From Lamellibrachia columna (taxonomy: Eukaryota > Annelida > Polychaeta > Sabellida > Siboglinidae): a stretch of 64,000 nt of DNA. Below the pieces are notes generated by a model. It was not told the DNA's origin. It was given only the letters and a program-made list of their open reading frames with translations, and searched no databases. Position 1 is the stretch's first letter. The number at the start of each line of letters is the position of its first letter. The stretch covers positions 65,001 through 129,000 of the forward strand of contig OY759263.1 in assembly GCA_963662155.1 (NCBI GenBank), written 5' to 3'. Made by a program: the position numbers and the translations under genes. Below are positions 35,769 through 50,097 of the stretch, in pieces.

Positions 35769-36480
35769 ATGCCAAAGCAACGCAAAAGTAGCAGCCGCAA
35801 ATGAAGTGATTGATGACGACGATTAGACTGCCTTCAACCTGTATGTTCTGGGGTTCCTCCGGGATCCAGAAAGACGCTATTCCCGACGGAACTAGCTGCG
35901 GAATTGAAAGACCAGCAAGTGACACTCAAATCGCTGCAGGAAAAGCTTATAGCAAAAGATGACCGTATTGAATCACTTGAAGAACGAATTGCACACCTTA
36001 ATTGCGAGCTCGAAGAACATTCAAGGCGAGCAAACATCAGAATGAAAGGCATCTCCGAAACTGACCAGGGGGAGGACACTAACACAAAAGTGTTAGACAT
36101 CTTCAGTGACAAAAATGGGTTTGATTCATCCAATTGAACGCAAGCAAATTGAACGGAGCCATCGATTGGGCCCCAAAACGACAAACAGGGCTGACCCGTC
36201 ACACGAACCATGATCGTTTGCTTTAGGAGAGAAAAAGTAAGGGAAGCCATCAACAGAGCCAGAGTCAAGCTAAAGCAGAATAGCGTGGCGAACAAGGACA
36301 TTCCAATATTCACAAATGAAGACTTAACAGCGATTCGGTCTTCATGGCACAGAAAACCAGAAAATTTTAGAAATTTAACCAAAAAAATTACTGTTGGACA
36401 GCCGACGGCAAGGTCCTTGTAAAGGAGCATGACAATAAGATCAGTTTGATCTCATCTGCGAAAGATCTTAAAAAGTACTA
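35769..36480 (+). pseudogene. LINE ORF1 remnant (coiled coil + RRM-like part)
   Basis: It begins M-P-K-Q-R-K-S-S-S-R-K and is interrupted by stops. The main part (35904-36137) has a heptad coiled coil (L-x6-L pattern with I-E-S-L-E-E-R-I). Then come H-S-R-R-A-N-I-R-M-K-G-I and E-D-T-N, the conserved entry into the RNA-binding domain of L1-type ORF1 proteins. After a frameshift, I-E-R-S-H-R-L-G-P and P-M-I-V-C-F-R-R-E-K-V-R complete that domain (to 36422). Confidence 0.78.
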
Positions 36481-37299
36481 AACAGTACTGATCAATGTCT
36501 ACTACAAATCATTAATGGTTTTTTTTCTATTATGTTTTTGTCCCCTTAGCTAATTATTATAAACTAGTGTGCGTATATTGCCCAACTAGAGTATTATGTG
36601 GGTTTCTTTTAACAAACAATTTAGTATTTGCTACTGTGAGTATCATTGATCAGTGTGAGCATTTTGTATTTGTTAATGTGAATATTACTGATCATTGATA
36701 GTATAGATTTGTACATTACATTTTTGTTTCTTTAATATATCAACCAACAAGAATATTATATAGGTTTCTAAATCCACAAATAAGTCAATATTTATAATTG
36801 TTTGTATTACTGCTGAGTGTGGATATTTTGTATTAAGCCTGCTATTTATTTTGTTGTTTTACTACACAAAGTATGACTTATCAATGGGAGTATTATTTTT
36901 TAACAATAAGAGTATTGTGCATTATTACTAGTTGATTTTGTATGTATTATTTAGTATGTTACACAAGATATTATGATGTGAGTTTCTTCCAACAGACAAC
37001 TTATTAATTACTGTTGTGAACATTATGTTCGGTGTGAATATCTTGTATTAAGCTATCTGCTTATTTTCTTACTGAAAAATTTAAGGCTTACTAATGTGAG
37101 TATTATTGATTATCTGGATTTCTTAAAAACTAATGTATAGGGTATATGATTAATAATATCGACATTGCTCTTATTTCATTCATTCTAAATTCATTTCCTT
37201 GCAATAAAGTTGGATTACTGTGATATACCTTAAAATATGTGTAAATGGCTGACACTATCAATATCAGCCGGATCTAAACAATAAAAATCTATGACTTCA

Positions 37300-39970
<2,671 letters not shown>

Positions 39971-40465
39971 TGGAATGTTTAAACCCTAGGTGCTCAGAAT
40001 GTAATTAAATTTATGAAACTATAAGCCATTCTCCTTTTTAAGTCCTTTTCTGCTATAGGTTTTTCTGTTTTATGTAGTCAAATTATGTTTGGATCCAAGC
40101 ATTTCTACTCATTTACATATATTTCGATAGTACAAACTTCTCTGTTCGTTGCCGCATGTCATTAATATACTGGTTAGACACCCAATGTAGTGTAATTAGT
40201 TTCTAACACTGGTTCTTATATTTGTATTTACTGTACATATATAACTACGGTAAACTGGCCAGTAGTCATCAGTGTTTATCTAGGTGACTACTGAAATAGT
40301 ACAGTGACGGGCTGGTGATGACTTTTTTGGCTGGAATGTAATGATACAGTAATGATAATTAGATTCAATGGTCTTTTTACATATGTTGTGTTGTAAAAAT
40401 AAAGTTACTCATTTACTTACTTACTTACTTACTTGTTTAATACACATCTTAATTTCATGAGCCAT

Positions 40466-40740
40466 TATTTGTCGCTGTAGTCTAGGTCACCCTGATTTGT
40501 CGCTGTAGTCTAGGTCACCCTGATTTTATAGACCAGCACTTGCGCTTATCGGTCGCACTGGTTAACATGTCAGCCCTCGGTTATTCGAAGAAGTGACCCG
40601 ATTTTCCAACTTTTAAAACACATTCAGAGTAAACCACTGGCTTGATATTCTAGATTTTAGTTGGCGAGGTTAGTTTTTCTTTTTTCTGTTCGATGCATAG
40701 CCCCAAAATCATGACTTTTGTCTTGGTTTAAAGATTCAAG
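40466..40740 (+). repeat. Dispersed repeat family, copy 1
   Basis: The order of words gtagtctaggtcaccctgat, cttatcggtcgcactggtta, gagtaaacca, cttgatattc and catgacttttgt is shared with 51325-51575 and in part with 50833-50925. In copy 1 the first 31 bases are duplicated in tandem. No coding capacity; possibly a SINE-like or MITE family, but ends are not defined. Confidence 0.7.
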
Positions 40741-40859
40741 CCAATTTGCAAACAAAATATTGTTTTATTACAATTTATTTGCAGTTTATAATATCACAGA
40801 TTCATTATACAAACAACACTGTGTATCATATGTGAAAATTACTCTTATTTTAACATCGG

Positions 40860-41110
40860 TTCACATGAGACTCTTCTTCTTTCCATTAATCCCTTGTGGG
40901 TCACATTACACATTCTTTTCCACCATCTCTCTCAATCTTCTGCTATTTTCGTCCACTTTTTTGTTAAAGTCTGCTTTGTCTACGTATGTCTTCAAACTAT
41001 CCATCTACCTTAATGTTGTTCCCGACCACCTTCTACTTCTACCATCCTCTTCTACCAGATTTTGATTTTCATGGGCTCTGTCCATCAATCTCTCCTCATT
41101 CATTTTCCGA
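40860..41110 (-). pseudogene. Possible LINE C-terminal scrap
   Basis: On the minus strand the sequence reads R-R-W-S-G-T-T-L-R, then D-S-L-K-T-Y-V-D-K-A-D and N-S-R-R-L-R-E-M-V. This resembles the arginine-rich, Trp-containing end of RTE/R1-type reverse transcriptases. Stops break it. Weak call. Confidence 0.3.
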
Positions 41111-41164
41111 AAATGGATTGTCCATCACAATCTTCTTCTTTTTCCTTGTTGTTGGCTGTTATCA

Positions 41165-41462
41165 TTTATAAACTCGAGTTTTCTCGGTTGCCGCACTAAC
41201 CCTGTGGAATTCACTCCCCAACAGCGTAAAATCAGCAACAAATATAGCTTCATTTCGCCGTAATCTGAAAACCTATCTCTTCAAAATGGCCTATCCTCCT
41301 TAGCTTCTTGGCACCTCCATCCATCGGTTGACGACTTTTTGCATTGTACATGGTTACGAGAATTCCTAATCCTTTGGTTTTGTTGCGCCACTGAGCTTGG
41401 GTTTTCCGAGGATATTGGCGCCAAAGAAGTATTTTTATTATTATTATTATTATTATTTCAGG
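41165..41462 (+). pseudogene. LINE 3' end with (ATT)n tail
   Basis: The frame reads R-V-F-S-V-A-A-L-T-L-W-N-S-L-P and R-R-N-L-K-T-Y-L-F before a stop near 41301, the hallmark C terminus of L2/CR1-group ORF2 proteins. A 3' UTR of about 135 bases ends in a clean (ATT)n run at 41433-41459. The element is 5'-truncated to its last 300 bases. Confidence 0.8.
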
Positions 41463-41529
41463 GAAGAAAGTGGAATCAAGAGAGAATGGGACTAACCATG
41501 GACAGGAAGAGTGAGTGGGACATTGACTT

Positions 41530-43602
41530 ACTTAAGACAAAGCTAGATTGGAATAACATGCTGATGAATAAGGCCGCAATTGAATGTTGGAATATTCTAA
41601 AATATGAAATTGAGAGTATCATCGATAAATTTGTTTCCTTGAAAAAACAAGGAAAACGGTCTAGAAAGAAACATTTGTCAAAAGAAGCTATTAGAAAAAT
41701 AGTGTTTAAGCAAACTATGTGGAGGGTTTATAGGCGTACCAGAAAGGATGAAGACTATGCAAATTACAAATATGCTACAACTGAAATTAGAAAATCTAAA
41801 ACCTTTGAGAAAAAAATTGGCAGGTAATATACAAAAATTACAACAAGAGTTTCTATACTTATGCAAAGAGTAAACAGAAAGTTCGAGATCAGGTCGGACC
41901 ACTAAAAAACAACAGTGGAAACATAATTTCAGAGGGGTTTCAAATGACAGAGTTCTGAATGAGTATTTCAGCTCAGTATTTACCACAGAAGATATCAGCT
42001 CACGTCCAGTTCCATTTAATAAATTTTAGGGAAATAAATCAGAACATTTATGGCAGTTGTTTGTAACTCCTGTAATGATAGCAAACCAAATTAAGAAGAT
42101 GAAAGATAATAAATCACCTGGAGTTGATGGGATACCACCAAAACTGCTTAAGGAAATGGTTGAACAAATTAGTACACCACTTGCAAAATTGTTTAACTAG
42201 TCACTAGAAGAAGGAATAGTTCCTTCAGAATGGAAAGAAGCAAACATTACGCCACTATTTAAGAAGGGATCAAGGAACAAGCCAGAGAATTACAGACCAG
42301 TGAGTTTAAGATCAGTTGTATGTAAATTACTCGAAATATTAATTAGAGACCACATGGTGGAATTCCTTGTAAAACATAATTTAATAAATACATCTCAACA
42401 TGGGTTCCTAAAAGCAAGGTCATGTCTAACCAATCTCTTATGTTTTTTTGAAGAAATTACAAAGTGGGTAGATGACGGGTCACCAGTGGATGTTGTCTAC
42501 TTAGATTTTCAGAAAGCTTTCGATAAAGTGTCACACCAAAGATTGATGCTTAAACTAAAAGCCCATGGTATAGGTAATGATGTAATCAACTGGATAGAAA
42601 AGTGGCTTACACACAGAAGACAAAGAATAAGAAGACAAAGAGTAATAGTAGATGGTGAGATTTCAAATTGGAAATCGGTCTTGAGTGGGGTACCACAGGG
42701 ACACCAAAGTATTCAGAAAGGTTACTAATTATACAGATAAACAAAGTTTACAGGATGATCTAGATAAATTAGTTAAATGGTCAGAAAAATGGCAAATGTT
42801 ATTAATTTTTCGGAAGTGTAAATGAATACACATAGGACATGGAAACATGGACGAAGAATATAAAATGGGGGATGCTGTACTAGGTAGAACCACACAAGAA
42901 GTGTTCTTATGAGTAATATTTAGTACTGACATGAAAGTTTCAGAGTAATGTGGGATTGATGCTTCAAAAGGAAAAAAATTCTAGGGCTAATTAGGAGAAC
43001 TATCATGTATAAGGAGAAACAGCTAATTGTACCCCTGTATAAAGCAATAGTTAGACCACATTTGGAATATTGTATTCAAGCATGGAGGCCGTATCGTAAA
43101 AAGGACATAGACAAGCTAGAAAGAATACAACGAAGGGCAACCAAAATAATTCCATAATTGAGAGACTTTAGTTACGAAAGTCGCTTATTACAATGTCATT
43201 TGACAACACTAGAGACCAGGAGACTAAGAGGAGACCAAATAGGAGTATTTAAAATAGTGAACGGTTATGAGGATGTTTATGGGAATAGGTTCTTCAAATT
43301 TAAAGAAGGCAGTAGAACAAGAGTGGACACAAGTCAGCATTAGTTAAGGAGCAGTGTAGGTTTGACATGAGAAAGTACTCTTTCTCACAGAGGGTGATAA
43401 ATGAATGGAACAAACTGCCAAATGATTGTGTTAATGCTAGTAGTGTGAATATGTTTAAAAATAGAATTGACAGATATTTGATAAGGGTGGGCTACACATA
43501 GATGAGAAAATTGTTGGACTCTCGATAAGCCAATGGCTTCCTTGTCCACTTGCCATCTGGAACTTGTTGTTTAGGATGGCAATCTTGTTAAATCTTGTTA
43601 AA
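41530..43602 (+). mobile_element. CR1-like LINE, copy E (catalytic site deleted)
   Basis: This is a third long copy of the copy A family, starting in the linker (L-D-W-N-N-M-L near 41548) and ending with the same 3' UTR and TCTTGTTAAA tail (43502-43602). Reverse transcriptase motifs A-F-D-K-V near 42515 and S-G-V-P-Q-G near 42690 are present. The frame then jumps to the region after F-A-D-D, so about 100 bases including the catalytic aspartates are deleted near 42702. A 15-base duplication (agaagacaaagaata/g) lies near 42616-42645. It has many stops and is dead. Confidence 0.88.
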
Positions 43603-44339
43603 GACATGACTGAGCCAAAATAGGGAAACAATAGATACACTCACTACTGAAGATAGAACTAATTAGTTATACAACAATTTAATTTACAGTGTACATTTTA
43701 TTAAGATAACGTTGTTATAAAAAGTGAGAGTTGCATTACGAAGGTATCCCGTTGTCACCACCAGTGTACCACCTCCACAAATACATGTTGCACATGCATC
43801 ATCTGTACCATCATCTCTGATAGGTGCGGGCACTCTCCTGGCTTTGGTGAATCCTGGCTGTTCATCTAATTATAGATGTGCTCAAGGCACAGTCGTCACC
43901 AGTGAAGTGTGAGTTGACACATTGTAGTACACGCTTCCTTAGTTAGTGTACGACACTATTGTCGCCTGCGGTGGAATGTGTTTCGCAATTTCGTCGTCAC
44001 AAGTAAGCGATTCGCTATCTTTGGCCTATTTCAAGTAGTGTTGCCGCCTGGCTCATTTCGCTGGTGGCGTGGTTTCGTCACGCTGGACTAACGATGACAG
44101 ACAATGCAATGCCTTATTGACGACATGTGTTAATATTGGTGCTGAAGTGTCGTGGCTTTACTGTCGTATACAAATAATAACACAGGAATCGATATAATAC
44201 AATGACACAAAACAACGGAAAACGTGACTATTGAATTGGGCGCTATGGTTGTAAGAATGAATGAGATACAGAATGCTCAGCACATATAGCAAAACAAAAA
44301 AAGAATACCATTTCGCTGAACCTGAATTAACTGTGATAG
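43603..44339. other. Non-coding stretch, possible LINE leader
   Basis: The word tcgtcaccagtgaagtgtg near 43891 and tatacaaataataacac near 44166 resemble words in the presumed 5' leader of the family G LINE (35390-35750). The stretch may therefore be the leader belonging to the ORF1 scrap that follows. Confidence 0.35.
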
Positions 44340-44530
44340 ACATGGGGAGTCACACCGACAACAAAAGTGGAATATTCGCGACGCTCCAACATACGAATCC
44401 ACGGCGTCGCTGAGACTGGTGATGGAGACGACATTAATGCCAGTAATGGCCGTAATGTACATGAAGATGGTTTTCAAAACTCCACTGGAATATTACCACC
44501 TCGAACGAAGCCATCCGAGAGCACGCTTCC
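44340..44530 (+). pseudogene. LINE ORF1 scrap
   Basis: The frame from 44367 reads E-Y-S-R-R-S-N-I-R-I-H-G-V-A-E-T-G-D-G. This parallels E-E-H-S-R-R-A-N-I-R-M-K-G-I of the family G ORF1 and other L1-type ORF1 proteins. It runs without a stop into the adjacent 12-bp repeat. Confidence 0.7.
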
Positions 44531-44945
44531 AACTGAACAAACAGCACAACAAACAGCACAACAATCAGCACAACAATCAGCACAACAAACAGCACAACAA
44601 ACAGCACAACAATCAGCACAACAATCAGCACAACAATCAGCACAACAAACAGCACAACAAACAGCACAACAAACAGCACAACAATCAGCACAACAATCAG
44701 CACAACAATCAGCACAACAATCAGCACAACAATCAATACAACAATCAACACAACAATCAGCACAACAATCAACACAACAATCAGCACATCAATCAGCACA
44801 ACAATCAGCACAACAATCAGCACAACAAACAGCACAACAATCAGCACAACAAACAGCACAACAATCAGCACAACAATCAGCATAACAATCAGCACAACAA
44901 ACAGCACAACAATCAGCATAACAATCAGCAAACAATCAGCATCAA
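44531..44945. repeat. 12-bp repeat, about 34 copies, continuous with ORF1
   Basis: Unit cagcacaacaat (or aacagcacaaca) in frame with ORF1 encodes Gln-rich S-A-Q-Q and T-A-Q-Q. All other frames also stay open, giving Asn/Gln/His and Ile/Val/Leu repeats that are artefacts. Confidence 0.93.
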
Positions 44946-45410
44946 GACAACAGAATCGTCCATAAAGAAGGGTTAAACTACGCTCCGAGCCAAGCTCGCA
45001 CGTCACGAAAGAACATAAAGCAGCAGAGCATGATACATGGAAACGTCTATAAAATACTGTGATAACAAGATCTGCCCAATCAGATCGCCGCCGATGTGGA
45101 AGTCCTACAGATTAACTGTTGCATCTGCCTGTCTATGTGCCAACCGTTTTGAAAATATTCAACTAACACATTATATATTACCTTTCATTTATTATTACAT
45201 TTATTTTGTGAGTCCTCCTTTTGTTGTTTATCGACCACCGCTACTTACATTTAAATATATAATAATAATAATAATACAGCATTTTTAAAAGCGCTAATTT
45301 CCACTATATGGATCAATGCGCTGTACATGGTATGAAATACTACTCACATGATATAAAATACTATTTAAATATAAACGCACATGTGTAAACACACATGTGT
45401 ATATTAATAA
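44946..45410. other. Non-coding stretch
   Basis: It includes a short (AAT)n run near 45262-45276. No exon supported. Confidence 0.4.
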
Positions 45411-45412
45411 AC

Positions 45413-45930
<518 letters not shown>

Positions 45931-45955
45931 AGCTACCTCTCGATATAAGTGGTAG

Positions 45956-45988
45956 ATAAAGCCACAATAACATTTATTGTGGCTTTAT
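45956..45988. repeat. Perfect hairpin at a LINE tail
   Basis: The 15-base arms (ataaagccacaataa and ttattgtggctttat) flank a 3-base loop (cat). It adjoins the (TTTA)-like tail of the minus-strand LINE, suggesting a snap-back duplication at the 3' end. Confidence 0.9.
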
Positions 45989-48140
45989 AAATAAATAAAA
46001 TTACTTTAGAAATAAATGAATAAAAATAAAATAATATTTAGAAAACCTTTAAATCTTATGAGAATCCTAATGCGAAATTAATGTATATCATAAATAGTCC
46101 ATCCATAGTGTCCATCGCATAATATTCTCTTCATTTACATATATTTGAATTTGAAAACTAATAAAAAGGTGAGTCTTTAAAGACGTCTTGGAATTACGAA
46201 TGTCTGCGGGCAGTGAAGTCCAAAGTCGAGGCGCTGTTGTTCCAAATGCAGATTCACCGATGCTCTTCTTAGTGATGCATTGGTGCAGTGTTGGCGCATA
46301 GTCCTTGCGTAGACGCCCATCAGGAGTTCGTATGTGTAAACGTTCGGCCAAGTAAGTCGGCGCTAAACCATTGACGCATCGGTACGCCAACACTAGCACC
46401 TTGAAATGTATTCGACTTGCTACCGGCAGCTAGTGTAAGCCCCTTAAGACTGGGGTTATGTGGTCGTGCCTACTGGTGCGCGTAATTAGTCTAGCAGCAT
46501 TGCTCTGTACTCGTTGCAGTCGAAATATCTTTGATGCCGAGAGGTTAACCAAGAGCGAATTACAATAATCTAGGCGAGAAGTCACAATTGCGTTTACAGC
46601 ACTTTTGGTGGCTTCTGTTGTGAGATAGCGACGTATTGATGATAGTCTGTACATATGATAATTACAAGCAGCACACAGCTGTCACATATATGCCATATGA
46701 ACGCTCAAGTTTCGTGTGCGGTCTACTGGTGAAATTTTTTCAACACCAATGGTCATGGAGCAAACTACATATAACTTGAGATGATGTTTTGATGTAAAAT
46801 TATCATCTCAGTTTTGTCATCATTCAGCTTCAGCATGCGAAGAGGCATCCACCGTCTGACTTCCCTAATGCTTTATGTTAGTCGCCTCACTGTTTCCGCT
46901 TGGTCGCCCGGCACAGCTGGATTGTAGGATGCATATAGCTGAATGTCATCCATATATTTGTGGTAGTGTAATCCATTTCTTCTGAATATGCGCTGCATTG
47001 GCGTGGTGTACAGAGTAAACATAACTGTGCAAGCATAATGTTCTCCCGACCAGGAATACCGTCACACTACACACAACACGACACCCAACATCCTGTCGCC
47101 ATAGATCGGCGCCATTTTGATATGCGCTGCATTGGCGTGGTGTACAGAGTAAACATAACTGGCCCAAGCACCGAGCCCTGTGGTACACCACACCGTAGAG
47201 GAATATGCTCTAATGTTGTTGTTTCAATCTGGATGCGATAGTTACGGTCTTCCACGTACATCCGGAACCAAGCTAGTGCCGTTCCACGCACACCGTATCC
47301 CTCTTGCCGAAGTGTCAACAAGTGTGCATGATCGATAGTGTTGAATGCTGCTGATAAATCTAGCATAACAAACAGCATGGTATGGTTCCTGTCAAAAGCT
47401 CCTGCGATGTCATGCTTTCTCTGAACAGGGCGCTCTCAGTACTGTGCAGCGTCTTGTATGCAGACTGGTATTCTTCGTGCAGTCCATTCATAGTTAGGTG
47501 TTCTGTTAGCCGATGAACTGCAACTTTCTCTGACACTCTGCCGATGAACGCTATGTTGGAGACTGGTCTGTAGTTTTTTTTAGCAGGTCTTTATTTATCG
47601 TGTCACTTTTCGGCAGTGGTTTCACAACTGCAGTTCTCAGCGTGTTAGGAGATATTCCTTGTTCGAAGCTGCTATTTACTATGGCTACCAAATAGGGAAT
47701 GTGGATATGCAGTGTTCTCTTCAGGAGTTCAGTTGGGCAGGCATCCAGACTGCATGTCTTTGAGGGGCACAGTTTGATGATGTTCCTCAGTTCCTCGTCA
47801 GTCGTAGGTAGTAGTCGATTTAGTTGGAATGATGCTGATTGGCTGTTAACATCGACGACGTAATCAGAAAATTCTTTATCACTTATCAGCTTTTCATGGA
47901 TCTGCATTCTGATTCCTTGTGTTTTTTTAGCGAAGTAATTGGCGAAGTCACTGCACAGTTTCTCAGTGCTTGATGATTGTGGTCGAATCGTGCTCGGTGT
48001 TTTAGCAGGGTGTTGACCACACGAAAACATGTCCGCTGGTCAAGTGGTGACAACACTGATTCATAGTGCGCCCTCTTAGCTCGGGTGATCATGACGTTGA
48101 CCGCTGTTCGGTGCTGTACACAAATCTCTATATACTGTAT
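45989..48140 (-). pseudogene. L2/CR1-group LINE on the minus strand
   Basis: ORF2 pieces from 5' to 3': the linker R-A-K-R-A-H-Y-E-S-V-L-S near 48080 and the RT N-terminal part (47551-48030). The RT core at 47067-47378 has L-D-L-S-A-A-F-N-T-I and C-G-V-P-Q-G-S-V-L-G. The thumb (46430-46654) has S-R-L-D-Y-C-N-S-L-L, and the C-terminal domain (46088-46399) has L-A-Y-R-C-V-N-G-L-A-P. The catalytic A-D-D is disturbed by a local duplication at about 46985-47160. The endonuclease is missing: the element is cut by a TA tract at 48148. Confidence 0.83.
46986..47161. repeat. 42-bp direct duplication inside the LINE
   Basis: The bases atatgcgctgcattggcgtg plus gtgtacagagtaaacataac occur at about 46986 and again at about 47119, separated by roughly 90 bases of unrelated sequence. 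This interrupts the region just after V-P-Q-G. Confidence 0.9.
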
Positions 48141-48143
48141 ATA

Positions 48144-48147
<4 letters not shown>

Positions 48148-48223
<76 letters not shown>
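48148..48223. repeat. (TA)n microsatellite
   Basis: About 75 bases of TA marking the 5' break of the minus-strand LINE. Confidence 0.97.
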
Positions 48224-48227
<4 letters not shown>

Positions 48228-48289
48228 GTAAGCAGTATAGCTCCCAATAAAAATAACAAGTAGTAACTTGTGTTTTTGATTCTTTTTTA

Positions 48290-48605
48290 GGGAAACCCAC
48301 ATAATACTTTTATTTGGTAATTATTTGGTAATTATAACAAAGAATCATTGATCAATAATACTCGCATTAAAAACACAAAAAACGCACACTAATCAATAAT
48401 GTTCACAACAGTAATTAATAAGTTGTCTGTTGGAAGAAACTCACATCATAATATCTTGTGTAATATACTAAATAATACATACCAAAATCAACTAGTAATA
48501 ATGCACAATACTCTTATTGTTAACAAATAATACTCCCATTGATAAGTCATACTTTGTGTAGTAAAACAACAAAATAAATAGCAGGCTTAATGCAAAATTG
48601 TGTTA
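48290..48605 (-). pseudogene. Fragment of the family G LINE (inter-ORF region)
   Basis: The reverse complement shares long runs with 36580-37040, such as aagcctgctatttattttgt, actacacaaagtatgactta and cacaagatattatgatgtga. It is an inverted non-coding piece with slightly different internal deletions. Confidence 0.88.
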
Positions 48606-48774
48606 CAACACTAGATATATATAATCTCTGTGTGATGATGCATCCTACATATGTTACATAACCATTCAAACTAAGCACCCAACACACATGTATCATGCAT
48701 ATTCACCTTCTAGTAAATTCTCAATCAACTAAAACATTATTTAATCCATTACACCTAAATTATTGCATAATGGA

Positions 48775-49540
48775 CAAGCGTCACACACTGGCATGGCGTT
48801 ACACAATTGCACGAGGTTACACAATGACACGGCGTTACACAATGGCACGGCTTTACACAATAGCACGGCGTTACACAATGACGCGGCGTTATATAATGGC
48901 ACGGCGTTGCACAATGGCACTGCGTTACACAATGACAAGGCGTTACATAATGGCATGGCGTTACACAATAGCACGGTGTTGCACAACGGCACGGCGTTGC
49001 ATAATGTCATGGCGTTACACATTGGCACGGCGTTACATAATGACACGGCGCTAGATGATAGCACGGCGTTATACAATGGCACGGCGCTATATGGTGGCAC
49101 GGCGTTATACAATTGCACGGCGCTATATGGTGGCACGGCGTTACACAATGGCACGGCGCTACATGATGGCACGGCTTTATACAATGGCACGGCGCTATAT
49201 GGTGGCACGGCGTTATACAATAGCACAGCGCTACATGATGGCACGGCGTTATACAATGGCACGGCGCCATATGGTGGCACGGCGTTATACAATGGCACGG
49301 CGCTATATGGTGGCACGGCGTTACACAATGGCACGGCGCTACATGATGGCACGGCGTTATACAATGGCACGGTGCTATATGGTGGCACGGCGTTATACAA
49401 TAGCACAGCGCTACATGATGGCACGGCGTTATACAATGGCACGGCGCCATATGGTGGCACGGCGTTATACAATGGCACGGCGCTATATGGTGGCACGGCG
49501 TTATATGACGGCCCGAAGTTATATGATGGCTGACGTTATA
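48775..49540. repeat. 18-bp minisatellite with 180-bp higher-order units
   Basis: About 42 units of the type ttacacaatggcacggcg. In the second half, ten-unit blocks of 180 bases repeat: 49201-49320 is identical to 49381-49500, and 49141-49200 differs from 49321-49380 by two bases. Since 18 is a multiple of 3, frames on both strands stay open over 750 bases; none is a credible gene. Confidence 0.95.
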
Positions 49541-49673
49541 CGATGATCCGACGTTATAATCATCAAAATCCAAAATAATCCAGTTAGAATGATAAGCTTA
49601 ATTAAGTAAAATGCACACACATACCCCAGTTTCAAACAACTTAGTTTCAAACAACTAAACATACAGCCTACAC

Positions 49674-49710
49674 ACACAAACACACACACACACACACCCG
49701 CACACAAACC

Positions 49711-49795
<85 letters not shown>
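49674..49795. repeat. (CA)n microsatellite
   Basis: About 120 bases of CA with a few cccg interruptions near 49696-49716. Confidence 0.97.
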
Positions 49796-49796
<1 letters not shown>

Positions 49797-49894
49797 AATT
49801 GAAATTATATTTTATGATAAATTTATGCGCAATAAACTAACTGTATATTCACAATTAAGAGAGACCAGTGCAAGTTGTTGCATATTACAGGATT

Positions 49895-50097
49895 ATTACA
49901 GTTCAACTTGTTACCAGATCGAGGTTTGTTTAATGTAAACTTACAAGATTACGTTCAACTTGTTACCAGATCGATGTTTGTTTAATGTAAACTTACAAGA
50001 TTACGTTCAACTTGTTACCAGATCGAGGTTTGTTTAATGTAAACTTACAAGATTACGGTTCAACTTGTTACCAGATCGAGGTTTGTTTAATGTAAAC
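49895..50097. repeat. 52-bp tandem repeat, 4 copies
   Basis: Unit gttcaacttgttaccagatc plus gaggtttgtttaatgtaaac plus ttacaagattac; copies are nearly identical. Confidence 0.94.

Noticed and set aside
35834..36430. 198-codon minus-strand frame
   Set aside because: It is the antisense shadow of the LINE ORF1 on the + strand, whose coiled coil and R-R-A-N-I-R motif identify the real strand.
44434..45006. 190-codon minus-strand frame of repeated Ile-Val-Val-Leu that looks like membrane protein
   Set aside because: Reverse translation of the 12-bp CAACAATCAG-type repeat; hydrophobicity is a codon by-product.
48741..49573. Four long open frames (up to 256 codons) on both strands
   Set aside because: Artefacts of the 18-bp minisatellite; every unit keeps all frames open.
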